From positions 4,461,001-4,525,000 of the forward strand of contig NZ_CP017659.1 of NCBI RefSeq assembly GCF_015326965.1: a DNA stretch of 64,000 nt. Direction: 5' to 3'. Under the pieces are notes generated by a model. It was not told the origin of the DNA. It made no database searches and was given only the letters and a program-made list of their open reading frames with translations. Positions within the stretch are counted from its first letter, which is position 1. Each line of letters starts with the position of its first letter. The translations under genes and the position numbers were made by a program. Source of the stretch: Paenibacillus sp. JZ16 (GTDB taxonomy: Bacteria > Bacillota > Bacilli > Paenibacillales > Paenibacillaceae). This document shows, one piece after another, positions 9,385-18,392 of this stretch.

Positions 9385-9401
9385 ATGACAAAGTTGTTAC
9401 T
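9385..9401 (-). promoter_or_regulatory. Shared 17-bp promoter box, copy 1
   Basis: The minus-strand sequence AGTAACAACTTTGTCAT also occurs, unchanged, upstream of copy 2 at 10455-10471. It contains TTGTCA, which fits a -35 element; an ATATAT/TATATA -10 follows about 17 bases on. The eight bases before TTGTCA are identical too, suggesting a regulator site or an UP-like extension. Confidence 0.6.
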
Positions 9402-9674
9402 GCGTCCATTCTATCAGACAGCAAGCGAGATTGGCAATTATTTCTTGGTGAATTTCGCTATTTTTCAATAGCATTAGCTGTCGAAGCACCAAGGAAAATC
9501 AATATTTTTCCAAAATGGGTGTTTAATGAAGGGAGAGAAGGGTATATAAAGGATAGATGATGTGAAGACATGGCGGAGTGAAGTGAACTTGTATAATAAA
9601 TTTTATTTTTTTTCGAAAAGCGGGAACTTTTTTGCTGTCCTGAACGTTATAAAGGTATACACACAATCAACAAA

Positions 9675-9736
9675 AGAAAAAAGCCGCTGGATGAGATCGG
9701 CACAATCTCATAAACCCAGGGCTTTCTTGTAAGAGT
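9675..9736 (-). terminator. Terminator of the second NlpC/P60 gene
   Basis: AGCCGCTGG pairs with CCAGGGCT, with an inner TGAGAT-ATCTCA stem. The minus strand ends in GGCTTTTTTCTTTT. Confidence 0.8.
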
Positions 9737-9756
9737 AAATCAATTAAGTTCCAACA

Positions 9757-10230
9757 TTAATTGTAGTTCACAGCTACGGATTTGTACGTATTCTGACTCA
9801 TAATTCTCTTAGCGCCTACATATCGGTTAGCGTAATAGCTCTGGCTCAGCGGACTGATAATGACACCGCGCGAAGATGAAGAATGAGCGAATTTGCCGCT
9901 CCCGACATAAATACCCACATGAGATACACCTCTACCGGATGTGTTGAAGAACACGAGATCGCCAGCTTTCAGGTTGCTCTTGGATACGGCCGTACCTACT
10001 TTGTATTGAGCTGCAGACGTACGGGGCAGGCTAAGACCAAGCTTTTTGTAAACATAGCTGGTGAATCCGGAGCAGTCAAATCCATTCGTTGTAGTTCCAC
10101 CTGTTTTGTAAGAAACACCAATGGCTGGTTTGATTGCAGTATTTAATTTGGAATCGGCGAAAGCGCTTCCGGTCCCTAATGTGAGTGCGAGTGCGAGGCC
10201 TAGAGAAACAGCCGTTAACTTCTTTTTCAA
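9757..10230 (-). CDS. Secreted NlpC/P60 peptidoglycan endopeptidase, copy 2, riboswitch-controlled
   Basis: A cell-wall endopeptidase of the same type as the 8848-9324 gene. The 157-residue precursor has a signal peptide (about 1-26, ending AFA-D) and one NlpC/P60 domain with the catalytic Cys in GFDCSGF and His in VSHVGIY. I take the TTG at 10230 as start, since GAAGGGG is 8 bases before it and it aligns with the start region of copy 1; an in-frame ATG at 10248 overlaps the ribosome site. A c-di-AMP riboswitch lies just upstream, so expression should fall when c-di-AMP is high. This links wall hydrolysis to turgor and wall stress. Confidence 0.92.
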   Translation of the reverse strand: MKKKLTAVSLGLALALTLGTGSAFADSKLNTAIKPAIGVSYKTGGTTTNGFDCSGFTSYVYKKLGLSLPRTSAAQYKVGTAVSKSNLKAGDLVFFNTSGRGVSHVGIYVGSGKFAHSSSSRGVIISPLSQSYYANRYVGAKRIMSQNTYKSVAVNYN

Positions 10231-10249
10231 AACAAAAGCCCCTTCCATT

Positions 10250-10375
10250 GCCTGCGAGGTTAGCTTAAGGGTTCGGTTGAAGGTCCCCTATGATCCCTCT
10301 CTTGCGAGATCAATTCACCCAAAACGGATCCCCCGCTTCCCATATCGTTATGGGAATTCGGCTCCTTAAAATGTT
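10250..10375 (-). ncRNA. c-di-AMP riboswitch (ydaO-yuaA class)
   Basis: The minus strand shows the class hallmarks in order: TTTTAAGGAGCC at the 5' end, then AGCGGGGGATCC, GGGGTGAATTGATC, AGAGGGATCATAGGGGACC, and the highly conserved 3' part CAACCGAACCC and AGCTAACCTCGCAGGC. It ends about 20 bases before the NlpC/P60 start codon, overlapping nothing but the ribosome-site region. In this class c-di-AMP binding turns the gene off, and wall hydrolases are known targets. No clear separate terminator stem was resolved by eye, so control could act at termination or at initiation. Confidence 0.9.
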
Positions 10376-10454
10376 GATGAACCCATTCATTGACGTTTGA
10401 CGTTCCAACATAGTTAGCGAATTACAACGTTCCTACATAAAAGTTACAGTAAAG

Positions 10455-10471
10455 ATGACAAAGTTGTTACT
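10455..10471 (-). promoter_or_regulatory. Shared 17-bp promoter box, copy 2
   Basis: Identical to the box at 9385-9401. The TTGTCA here is followed after 16-17 bases by TATGTA, giving a plausible sigma-A promoter for the riboswitch transcript, about 60 bases before the riboswitch. Confidence 0.6.
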
Positions 10472-10535
10472 AACATATTCGTTATTTTAGCAGAGTATTA
10501 ACAATTTGGCAAACGAGGAAACATTATTTTTAAAC

Positions 10536-10577
10536 AAAAAAACCTGTCCCCATCTTGAGGGAACAGGTTTTTTTGTA
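10536..10577. terminator. Bidirectional terminator
   Basis: AAACCTGTCCC pairs with GGGAACAGGTTT, with A and T runs at the two ends. On the minus strand it ends the peptidase-membrane protein unit (stop at 10722). The rest of the 10376-10721 gap shows no gene. Confidence 0.85.
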
Positions 10578-10721
10578 ATTTGGCGTTCAGAAATTTGTAA
10601 TATAGAGGATAAATGAACTCTTATTCTCTGTAAAATCTAGCGCGGGATAGAAACGTGTCGCTTCTGATTACAGCTTATTCACGAGCGTGTTTCATTATTT
10701 TAGGGTGACGAATTGTAACCA

Positions 10722-11549
10722 TTAAGGATGCTGTGAGGAGGAATCTCTCCACAAATGATATTGAGCGGACATTTCCCAAATTTGGAAAAGTCCATTCAGG
10801 AAATAAGAGGCCTGCTGAATAATTAAGCCGATCAACCCGGCCCAGAAGAGCGAGGCCGAGCTCAGGAGCAGCAGAATGACACAGGCGGATCCGCCGATGG
10901 TGATGGATAACAGCATTGCTGTGCCCAAGCGGCGGAAGAGCGCATGGATAGAGCTGATCATGCTGGAATCGCCGGTACGGCCAAATTGCATATAGAGCAA
11001 TAACAGGCGGATCAGATAGGCGTACAAGAACCAGCCAGCTGCATAGGGCAGTGCATGAAGCAGCAGTACAGGCTCCTGAATTCCATTCAGCAGAATCGGG
11101 AGGATTTTGGGCAGAATCCAGTAACCGGGTGCGAAGGTGAGAATAAGCTCAACCAGATAGAATAGCGTTACGGGTTTCCACAGTTTCCGCATGCCAGTGA
11201 AGAAGAATAAACCGCGCTCGCCCTTGGCTTCCTGGTGAAGGTTGTAGAAGATGCCGGCCCGAATGAGCGGGGTGAGGATCATCCGGATCAGGAGCAAACC
11301 GGCCAAAAGCCATCCGTAAGTGTGTACTGTGCTGCTCAAGGACAGGCTCATCTCGCCCTCGTAGAAGAATAAAAGACGGCTGAGCTCGTTAGGGGCGGAA
11401 TCCGGATATCGCATCAGAAGGGGGACGACTGCCGATTTTACGAGTCGGTACAGGCAATATCCCCACAGCAAACGGTATAAGAAGAGCAGAATCGAGACGT
11501 ATAGCTGGTCTTTAACACTGATCCACCCTTGGCCTGCGTAACTTTTCAT
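10722..11549 (-). CDS. Polytopic membrane protein of unknown function
   Basis: A 275-residue protein with about six hydrophobic helices: near residues 15-35, 75-100, 130-155, 165-190, 205-225 and 230-255. Short basic loops connect them. No family motif is recognisable, and it carries no cysteines suggestive of a redox role. The ATG at 11549 follows a strong GGTGAGGGGGAG site and lies 10 bases after the M1 peptidase stop, so the two genes form an operon. A role beside the secreted peptidase (export, anchoring or regulation) is only a guess from that pairing. Confidence 0.8.
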   Translation of the reverse strand: MKSYAGQGWISVKDQLYVSILLFLYRLLWGYCLYRLVKSAVVPLLMRYPDSAPNELSRLLFFYEGEMSLSLSSTVHTYGWLLAGLLLIRMILTPLIRAGIFYNLHQEAKGERGLFFFTGMRKLWKPVTLFYLVELILTFAPGYWILPKILPILLNGIQEPVLLLHALPYAAGWFLYAYLIRLLLLYMQFGRTGDSSMISSIHALFRRLGTAMLLSITIGGSACVILLLLSSASLFWAGLIGLIIQQASYFLNGLFQIWEMSAQYHLWRDSSSQHP

Positions 11550-11559
11550 GTGCTCCCCC

Positions 11560-13551
11560 TCACCATGACAGGCTGCCGAACAGCGTCTCCACAAGCTTGG
11601 TAATACTGAGATTCCAGCGTGTAACCACCGTCGGATCCATTCCTGCCTTCATATAGTTATTAATGTGTTTATTCTCCAGGACGATGGAGTACTTCGGATC
11701 AACCATGGCCCAGGCGAGCGGAGAGCTGTATTCCAGGGTGTAAGCAACTTTGCCGTCTTTGCCGCTCCAGGTTCGTTCCACCGTTTTGCCGTCCTCAAAG
11801 GCGAACACGATCGGCACATCGGTGATATCCCCGTCCTTGCTCGTAATCTGGACCGTGGACTCATACCGAGGATTTTCAGCCGTGCCTTTATTTTTGGTTT
11901 TGATCACGTCGATGGCGACATCCGCCATCTGGCTTCCATATACATATTGGTCAAAATACGACTGCCAGGACGTTTTGCTTACTTGCTCGACGACTTTCTG
12001 AAAGTCAGATGTGGTTGGATGCTTGAACCGGTATTTCTGGGCATAGGTATGCATAATCTTGCCCATCATCTGTGGACCGACCTGCCGTTCGATGCCTTGC
12101 AGCACCAGCTTGCCCCTCGTATATACATTCAGTGCGTAGTTTTCGTGAGAGCTGTATTTCCAGGATTCCATCTTCAGCGGTGCAGGGGAAGTAATGGATG
12201 CTCCCTGAGCCGCCGTATTGGAGGTAATACCGTATTCTTTTTCCATCACTCGTTCTTCTGCATAGGTTGCAAAGGCCTCGTCCAGCCACGCTTCCTCAAA
12301 TTCGTTACTTGCAATCATTCCGTAAAAATATTGATGGGCGATCTCATGAATAACGGTCCGCTCCAGTTCATATCCCGGCGAATCGTTCTTGGCACCGAAG
12401 GCTGTGACCAGCGTCGGGTATTCCATGCCGCCTGCACCGTTGCCCGATTCAGGCGGAACGACGATGGACAGCGTGGAGTACGGATAGGTTCCGTACCATT
12501 TTCCAAACGAAGCGAGTGCCGACTTGGCGGCATCAAAGTAACGCTCCTTTAAGTCTTTATGGGCTGGATCGAGATACAGCTTGATGCGGACGCCAGGTAC
12601 GCCTGGTGCGGAGAATGCTTCTTCTGCCGTGACAAAGTTTGGCGATGCCGACCAGGCAAAATCATGTACGTCATCCGCGTAAAACTGATAAATTTTTTCC
12701 CCGTTTGATTTTTGGGCAGGCTTGGTAGGGAATCCGGTCGCGGCGACAATGTAATTTTCGGGCACTCGAATGCGAACGCTGTAAATGCCGAAGTTGGAAT
12801 AGAATTCGGAGTTGCCGTGGTATTGATGAAGATTCCAGCCTTCCTCTGCTCTTCCGCGAAGACCGGCCGGTTCATAGACCGAAATTTTCGGAAACCATTG
12901 GCCAGCCATGATAAAATTCTCGGTGGTTCCCATGCGGGCAAATATTTTGGGAAGCTCGACCTCGAACTCCAAATGAATGGTAACACTCTCCCCGCTCTTG
13001 ATGGGTTTAGGCAACCTTAGCTTGGCAAGGCTGTGATCCTTGATGTTGCCGTCGTCAGGTTGAACAAATTGAAGGCGATGGGTCAGGGCCAGTCCTTCGG
13101 TTGTTTTCACGCTGGTAATGGTCATGGAGCCGTATCCGTCATCTGGCATGGGATCGGAACGAAGCCTGCCGCCCGATTCCTTCATAAAAGTCGTGTCATT
13201 GGAAGCAAAAGCATTGGGATACAGATGAAAGTACAGCTCGTTTACGCTTTTTTTGCCTGGATGAGTCCAAGTGAGTGTCTGTTTGCCCTTAAGCTTGTTC
13301 TCCTCAGGCTCGTACCGAACATCCATATGATATTCCACCAGCCGGTCGCTTAAGGCCGGAGCGGGAATATTAGGCTGCACCTTAGGCGGTGAGAGCGGGG
13401 CCTTCTCCACGGCAGAGGCGGAGGGCTTGCCCGCATTTGGGGCAAGAGCAGACGCTGAGGACCCTGGATTCAGAAATATCGGCATCGATCCTGCAAGCAA
13501 ACCTAGGGCAAGCAGGGATGATAGAAAGACTTTGGCACGTGGTGGGACCAT
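11560..13551 (-). CDS. Secreted M1 family zinc metallopeptidase
   Basis: An aminopeptidase-type gluzincin of 663 residues. An N-terminal hydrophobic signal or anchor (about 8-30) and a Ser/Ala/Pro linker precede the M1 N-terminal beta domain. The catalytic domain has the HEIAH zinc motif (His402, catalytic Glu403, His406) and Glu425 in WLDEAF as third ligand, with GGMEYPTL just before as the exopeptidase-type substrate loop. The protein ends after a short beta domain, without the long ERAP-like helical domain. The ATG at 13551 lies 7 bases after GGGAGG. Natural substrates are unknown; peptide scavenging or wall-protein turnover outside the cell is likely. Confidence 0.92.
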   Translation of the reverse strand: MVPPRAKVFLSSLLALGLLAGSMPIFLNPGSSASALAPNAGKPSASAVEKAPLSPPKVQPNIPAPALSDRLVEYHMDVRYEPEENKLKGKQTLTWTHPGKKSVNELYFHLYPNAFASNDTTFMKESGGRLRSDPMPDDGYGSMTITSVKTTEGLALTHRLQFVQPDDGNIKDHSLAKLRLPKPIKSGESVTIHLEFEVELPKIFARMGTTENFIMAGQWFPKISVYEPAGLRGRAEEGWNLHQYHGNSEFYSNFGIYSVRIRVPENYIVAATGFPTKPAQKSNGEKIYQFYADDVHDFAWSASPNFVTAEEAFSAPGVPGVRIKLYLDPAHKDLKERYFDAAKSALASFGKWYGTYPYSTLSIVVPPESGNGAGGMEYPTLVTAFGAKNDSPGYELERTVIHEIAHQYFYGMIASNEFEEAWLDEAFATYAEERVMEKEYGITSNTAAQGASITSPAPLKMESWKYSSHENYALNVYTRGKLVLQGIERQVGPQMMGKIMHTYAQKYRFKHPTTSDFQKVVEQVSKTSWQSYFDQYVYGSQMADVAIDVIKTKNKGTAENPRYESTVQITSKDGDITDVPIVFAFEDGKTVERTWSGKDGKVAYTLEYSSPLAWAMVDPKYSIVLENKHINNYMKAGMDPTVVTRWNLSITKLVETLFGSLSW

Positions 13552-13698
13552 ATCGAACAACCTCCCGTTGACAAGCATCTAGTGCATGTATATGTTTGCT
13601 TTTGGGGGATTATTAGTTAAAATAAAATTATTGGGACATGGTTATCAATTTAGCAGCTGATACGTAAGCATCGGCTCTGATATAGGAGGTCGGCAGCA

Positions 13699-14217
13699 GT
13701 GGAGAATGAAGAGCAGAAGCAGGGTGCGAAGAAACCGATTGCTTTGAATATTATTAATAGCAAGAGTAAGCATAAAGGGTTTGGATCAGGCTCCATCGAT
13801 CTGAACAGTCTGTCACCCGTCATTATCGATAATGGCGAGGCCCGAGTGGATATTGGGGCCATGCATGCCAAGAGTAAGGTGGAGAAGGGTATCCGTTTCA
13901 GCATGAACCGGGATGAAGTGCCCAATGGACGACAGGTATGGATCGTGTGGGTGGCTGTAGATCGTACGGCGGAAGGACAGCATTATGCAGGCATGACCGC
14001 CTGTGAAATGTGGATCGACCAGGAGGCCCGTCGCGGCTGGAAGATCCTCGCCGATCATGTGAATAAAATGGATGCGGCGATGAAGCGCAAGATCATTCTG
14101 GATGGTCTTGGCGACGTCGAGAAGAAGGCACTGCGCGAGCTGCTGATTTCGCGTAACGAGGAATGGTGGAATGCATCGCCAGAGGAATTCAGGGAAGCAC
14201 TTCAGACAGCGGAATGA
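13699..14217 (+). CDS. ywhD: YwhD family protein
   Basis: A 172-residue soluble protein of the YwhD family, found in Bacillus and relatives and of unknown function. It shares the length of the B. subtilis protein and the conserved core GSIDLNSLSPVIID and the ERWVDQEARRGWK-like stretch, here MWIDQEARRGWK. The start is a GTG 8 bases after a perfect AGGAGGT. In B. subtilis ywhD lies next to pbpG-speE-speB; here those genes follow 6-8 kb downstream with a metal-efflux operon between, so the order is kept but expanded. Confidence 0.85.
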   Translation: MENEEQKQGAKKPIALNIINSKSKHKGFGSGSIDLNSLSPVIIDNGEARVDIGAMHAKSKVEKGIRFSMNRDEVPNGRQVWIVWVAVDRTAEGQHYAGMTACEMWIDQEARRGWKILADHVNKMDAAMKRKIILDGLGDVEKKALRELLISRNEEWWNASPEEFREALQTAE

Positions 14218-14258
14218 TACAATAAATTAAAGAAGCCTTTCCAAAAAGGACGAACATG

Positions 14259-14302
14259 AAGAAGACCGGTTGGATTCGTAAATGAATCCGGCCGGTCTTC
14301 TA
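14259..14302. terminator. Convergent hairpin between ywhD and the stalk-domain gene
   Basis: GAAGACCGG-TGGATTC pairs with GAATCC-CCGGTCTTC over a six-base loop. T and A runs are short, so it is a strong hairpin but a weaker classical terminator. Confidence 0.65.
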
Positions 14303-14318
14303 CTTATTTGCATATCGA

Positions 14319-15488
14319 TTAGAATGGAAGGGTGTAGGTCAGCTTTTCTTTTTGATCGAGAAACGGATTGTTGTATTGGAACGTCAGCTTGCCGCCGGCA
14401 TATCCGAGATACGTAAGGCCGTCACCAATGAAGCCCACCTCATTCGGCGGCATTTCCTCTATGACCTTGATGGTTTCCTCGTCCAGAAGCTCAGGATAGA
14501 TAAGCTCGGCTGTCTTGCCAGTCGGATGGACGATATACAGGGTCGCCTTCGTGTATGGTCGGACGAGCAGGAAGTCCTGTTCAATCGCTTCTACGATAAA
14601 ACTATCCTTTACTCCCGTGAGCGCGGTCAGGTCATAAGTTTTGACCGTTTTGCCCATCGGATGAACCAGCTCAAGCGTACTGCCGTTCATCATGGCAATA
14701 TTGCCTTTGTAGCTGAGTTGGTCCGGATGGTAGTTGATCCCGGCAAAATTGGAATGATTGGTTTTGGATAGCTTCAGGATTTTCTTGTCCTGAATGAGCA
14801 CCCGGTATCTTCCCTCATGAATATGAGGTTCGCCGTAATAATTGGACAAGTCGACCACGTAGGTAGTGCTATTGATGCGATGTGCGCTTAAGCTGACTTG
14901 ATCGATCTCCTCAACCGGGATTATACCAACTTGGGCTGGCGTGGATCCGGCTTTACCCATCGAGAGCATACCATTCTCGCGATTTACCCAGAACAGCATA
15001 TTGGCCTTGGAAGCATAGGCGTATTTTGACCAAGCATCAAAGGTCGTTCTAAGCCCGGATTTGCTGTCATATTTCAGAGGGATGCCGAAAGCTTTGGTAA
15101 TCAGACTGGCTGGAACATAAGTCACGCCTTTCTTCACGACCGGAGCCGCCTCAAGCTTGAGAGGGGTCCCCTTGGCATTGACTGCGCGCGACTGTCCGAT
15201 GATAATGCGAACAGACTGTGTCGGGCTGTTAATATACAGCTCTTTTTTTCCCGGGATCGTCAACTGCAGCTGCAGTTGTTCGGAAACTTCCTTCAATGGA
15301 ATGAATACGACGCCTTTATTCGTATAAGGTTTATGTTTCACGTCCAGCGTGCTCCAATTTGCCTTGCTCTGTGATGTGGAAGCTGCTGCCGCATGGGCAG
15401 AAATCGTTGCGAGCGATGAGGACGTAAGCAATAAAGACATGGCTATGGATGCGGTACCTGCTAATTTGATGAGTTGCACGGATTTCAT
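14319..15488 (-). CDS. Secreted protein with copper amine oxidase-like N-terminal domain
   Basis: A 389-residue exported protein. A signal peptide (about 1-34, ending SAHA) is followed by a copper amine oxidase N-terminal-like domain (about 45-150): FIPLKEVSEQLQLQL, then PVVKKGVTYVPASLI. This small alpha/beta module is common and often duplicated in Paenibacillus surface proteins and is not an oxidase by itself. The C-terminal 230 residues look like a beta-propeller or beta-sandwich that I cannot assign. It has a perfect AAGGAGG site and stands alone. A role as a wall-associated binding protein is inference. Confidence 0.85.
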   Translation of the reverse strand: MKSVQLIKLAGTASIAMSLLLTSSSLATISAHAAAASTSQSKANWSTLDVKHKPYTNKGVVFIPLKEVSEQLQLQLTIPGKKELYINSPTQSVRIIIGQSRAVNAKGTPLKLEAAPVVKKGVTYVPASLITKAFGIPLKYDSKSGLRTTFDAWSKYAYASKANMLFWVNRENGMLSMGKAGSTPAQVGIIPVEEIDQVSLSAHRINSTTYVVDLSNYYGEPHIHEGRYRVLIQDKKILKLSKTNHSNFAGINYHPDQLSYKGNIAMMNGSTLELVHPMGKTVKTYDLTALTGVKDSFIVEAIEQDFLLVRPYTKATLYIVHPTGKTAELIYPELLDEETIKVIEEMPPNEVGFIGDGLTYLGYAGGKLTFQYNNPFLDQKEKLTYTLPF

Positions 15489-15626
15489 ATCAGTTCCTCC
15501 TTATGTTTTACACTCCCGCCTATATAAACGACTAAATAATGGGAAATGTTTCACCCTATCGCAAAATCATGTAAAAAATGATATATGCGATGGCGTAAGA
15601 TCAGAGCTAGTGGCCAAATGACGAAC

Positions 15627-15667
15627 TAAAAAACCGGAGCTGCCCTGAAGGGGCGAGGCTCCGGTTA
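15627..15667 (-). terminator. Terminator of the cadCA operon
   Basis: AACCGGAGC pairs with GCTCCGGTT around a smaller inner GCCC-GGGC hairpin. On the minus strand the stem is followed by TTTTTTAG, just past the cadA stop codon. Confidence 0.85.
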
Positions 15668-15669
15668 TA

Positions 15670-17928
15670 TTAATATCCTGATTTCAGCTCCTGATCCTTG
15701 CCAAGCAGGATGGTGAGACCAAGCAAGGTAACGATAATGGTGGCGCCCATGTCCGATATGATTGCAATCCACAGGGTCAGCCAACCCGGGATCGTTAGCA
15801 GCAAAGCAATGGCCTTCAGCGACAAGGAAAGCCCGATATTCCACTTGATAATCTGATTGACCCGTCTTGCGGTTTTGATGGCCCCCGGCAGCTTGCCAAG
15901 GTGATCCTGCATCAATACGACGTCGGCGGTTTCTATGGCACTGTCAGTCCCTTTTCCCATCGCGATACCCAGATCGGCAGCGGCCAATGCAGGGGCGTCG
16001 TTAATACCATCGCCAACCATGCCGGTTTTTTTGCGGGAAGAAAGCTCCTTGATTTTGGCAACCTTCTGTTCCGGCAGGAGGCTTGCGAATACCCGAGCTA
16101 CACCGGATTGTTTCGCGATGGCCTGTGCGGACTGCTCATGGTCGCCTGTCAGCATGACCGTATCCGTGATACCGGCCTCGTGAAGCTTGCGGACGACGGT
16201 TGCCGTCTCCGGTCTGATCTCGTCGGCAAGGCCGAACTGGCCTAATACGCGATCCTCGCTTACAGCAGCAACAATCGTATAACCTTGGGCCTTCATGCGC
16301 CGAATGTCATCCTCCACGGCACGGATATGATCTTGCTGGCCGTTCACATGCTTCAGCACTTCCTCGCTTCCGACCCAGAACAATTTCCCTCCAACTTCAG
16401 CCCGAATGCCTTCGCCTGGCAGTACCGTTATCTGTTGAGGTTCATTGAACATGCACTGCGGATTCTTGATCTCCAGATGTTTCATCACGGCTTTAGCCAA
16501 CGGATGGAGAGACGATTGCTCCAGTGCGCCTACAACGGCATAAAATTTGGTTTCATCATATACCGTCTCTGCATAGACGGCAGGCTCGCCTTTGGTCAAG
16601 GTTCCCGTCTTGTCAAAAGCGATGGCTTCCAGCCGGCCAAGCTGCTCCAGGTGGACCCCGCCTTTGATCAGAATACCGTTGCGTGCCGCGCGGGTCATCC
16701 CGCTGACCAATGCAATCGGAGAGGAAAGGACAAGCGAACAAGGGCATCCGACAATGAGGATGGACAGCCCTTGATAGATCCAGGTCATCCAGGGCTGATT
16801 CAGCAGCAGCGGAGGAATCAGCGTAACCGCCAGTGCGATGATCATAATAGCGGGAGTATAGTACTTAGCAAATTTATCGATGAAGAGCTCTGTCGGTGTC
16901 TTGCTGTCCTGTGCCTCCTGTACAAGATGCATGATCTTGGCCAGGGAGGAATCCTCATAGGCCTTCGATATGGCGATATAGAGCACACCATCGGTGCTGA
17001 CACTGCCGCCAAACACAGCATCGCCCTCCCGTTTCGTAACAGGTACCGATTCCCCGGTAATGGCGGCTTCGTTCACCGCCCCGGTTCCTTGGGTTATGGC
17101 TCCATCGGAAGGGATCTTCTCCCCGGGTCTCACCCGGACAACGTCCCCGGGAGTGAGACTCTCGATCGGCACGCGCTGGGTTTGACCGTCTTTCCATAGT
17201 TCCGCTTCTTTGGGCGCTGCGGCCAGCAGCGCTTCCATCGATTGCCGGGCCCGATTCATGCCGTAGCCTTCCAGCAGCTCGTTAAGACCAAACAGAATGG
17301 CAACCAATGTGGCTTCTCTCCACTCCCCGATGATGACGGCACCCACGAGCGCAACGGTCATCAGGGTATCCATATTGAATTTAAAGCGGGTCAGATTACG
17401 CAGTCCGCGCAAAAATGTCGTATATCCGCTCAAAATCATAGCGCCTGCATATAATGCGATCACAACCGGTTCGGCGACTTTTCCTTCCAATAGAAAGGTG
17501 AAGAGATAGAAAACAGCGGAGATGGACAGCAGCCACTTCATACTCCCTATGCCGCCATGACTATGTTCATGAGCATGATCATGGCCAAGTTCGTGATCAT
17601 GTCCTTGTGCCGATCCGTGAGCATGCGATGAATGGATAGGCTGCACTTCAGCACTGGCGGCCGATAAGGCTGTCTGCGGAGCATAAACGATGCGCGCACC
17701 GTCACTTTTCAGAATGGTTTCTACTCGGCTTAGATTGACATGGGGAGAGAGGGTCAGCTTCCCGCTGTTGTAACTCAGTCGGGCATTGTTCCCATGATCC
17801 AGCTTCTGAATCTCCTCCTGCATTTCACGTGTACAGTTAGGGCAGGAGAGCCCTTGTACCCGGTATTCAATAAGTTCGCCGCTTGTCTCCGGAGAGGATT
17901 GGGAATGTTGATGGTTGTCCTTACTCAT
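15670..17928 (-). CDS. cadA: Heavy-metal translocating P-type ATPase (Cd/Zn/Pb type)
   Basis: ATP-driven efflux pump for Zn2+, Cd2+ and Pb2+ in the cytoplasmic membrane; 752 residues. An N-terminal heavy-metal domain (GLSCPNC, about residue 26) is followed by a His-rich stretch (about 99-126, many HxH pairs) that may buffer zinc. Membrane helices then carry the CPC metal site (GCPCSLV), with phosphorylation Asp in DKTGTLT, TGDH and GDGINDAPAL. CPC with the neighbouring CadC-type regulator favours Zn/Cd/Pb over copper. The start ATG directly abuts the cadC stop, and its AAGGAG site lies inside the end of cadC, so translation is coupled. Confidence 0.95.
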   Translation of the reverse strand: MSKDNHQHSQSSPETSGELIEYRVQGLSCPNCTREMQEEIQKLDHGNNARLSYNSGKLTLSPHVNLSRVETILKSDGARIVYAPQTALSAASAEVQPIHSSHAHGSAQGHDHELGHDHAHEHSHGGIGSMKWLLSISAVFYLFTFLLEGKVAEPVVIALYAGAMILSGYTTFLRGLRNLTRFKFNMDTLMTVALVGAVIIGEWREATLVAILFGLNELLEGYGMNRARQSMEALLAAAPKEAELWKDGQTQRVPIESLTPGDVVRVRPGEKIPSDGAITQGTGAVNEAAITGESVPVTKREGDAVFGGSVSTDGVLYIAISKAYEDSSLAKIMHLVQEAQDSKTPTELFIDKFAKYYTPAIMIIALAVTLIPPLLLNQPWMTWIYQGLSILIVGCPCSLVLSSPIALVSGMTRAARNGILIKGGVHLEQLGRLEAIAFDKTGTLTKGEPAVYAETVYDETKFYAVVGALEQSSLHPLAKAVMKHLEIKNPQCMFNEPQQITVLPGEGIRAEVGGKLFWVGSEEVLKHVNGQQDHIRAVEDDIRRMKAQGYTIVAAVSEDRVLGQFGLADEIRPETATVVRKLHEAGITDTVMLTGDHEQSAQAIAKQSGVARVFASLLPEQKVAKIKELSSRKKTGMVGDGINDAPALAAADLGIAMGKGTDSAIETADVVLMQDHLGKLPGAIKTARRVNQIIKWNIGLSLSLKAIALLLTIPGWLTLWIAIISDMGATIIVTLLGLTILLGKDQELKSGY

Positions 17929-18312
17929 CTACATCTTCTCCTTTTGGTGCTCCAGCGTCATGTGAAGCAATGTCCGGATGTGGTCATCTTTGAGCGAGTA
18001 GTATACATTCTTTCCGGCCTTGCGCGATTTGGCGATTTCTTTGTTCTTCAGCGTCCGCAGATGATGGGAGGCCGTTGCCGTTGAGCTTCCGAGAACCTCA
18101 GCTACATCGCAAACACATAACTCGCCGCCGCGGTCCAGCATATAAGCTACCTTGACGCGCGTCGGGTCGGCCAAAGCCTTGAAGATTTCCGCCATGCCGA
18201 TCATATCCTCATCGGAGATCGTTTCTTTTAAGGAAGCAATTCTTTCAGTTGAAGGACATTCCGTTTCACACAGCTCGAGGGCGACTTCTTCGTTCATCGT
18301 CCGTACATTCAT
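17929..18312 (-). CDS. cadC: ArsR/SmtB family metal-sensing repressor, CadC-like
   Basis: A DNA-binding repressor of 127 residues that should release its operator when Zn, Cd or Pb binds. The winged helix lies about 40-105, with the recognition region STATASHHLRTL. Two metal sites are visible: cysteines Cys15, Cys19, Cys66 and Cys68 (ELCVCD), the CadC alpha-3N type, and the alpha-5 pattern Asp109-x-His111-X10-His122-xx-Glu125. Having both resembles staphylococcal CadC. The ATG at 18312 is 8 bases after AAGGAGG. It is first gene of an operon with cadA, and its promoter carries two matching operators, so it should repress itself. Confidence 0.94.
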   Translation of the reverse strand: MNVRTMNEEVALELCETECPSTERIASLKETISDEDMIGMAEIFKALADPTRVKVAYMLDRGGELCVCDVAEVLGSSTATASHHLRTLKNKEIAKSRKAGKNVYYSLKDDHIRTLLHMTLEHQKEKM

Positions 18313-18365
18313 AAGAACAACCTCCTTGGAATAGGAGCAATAAGTGCTCTTTACTCTATATATAT

Positions 18366-18381
18366 TCAAACGTTGATTTGA
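18366..18381. promoter_or_regulatory. CadC-type operator, downstream half of pair
   Basis: The imperfect palindrome TCAAACGTTGATTTGA has TCAAA and TTTGA arms, as at ArsR/CadC operators. It lies just after the predicted transcription start, where a bound repressor would block elongation or open-complex formation. Confidence 0.75.
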
Positions 18382-18392
18382 TTGTTAGTCAT

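Larger units (their letters stand above)
9325..9756. other. Gap between the two NlpC/P60 genes
   Basis: No gene seen. It holds the copy 1 promoter region with the shared 17-bp box (9385-9401), an AT-rich stretch around 9590-9620, and the terminator of copy 2 (9675-9736). Confidence 0.6.
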
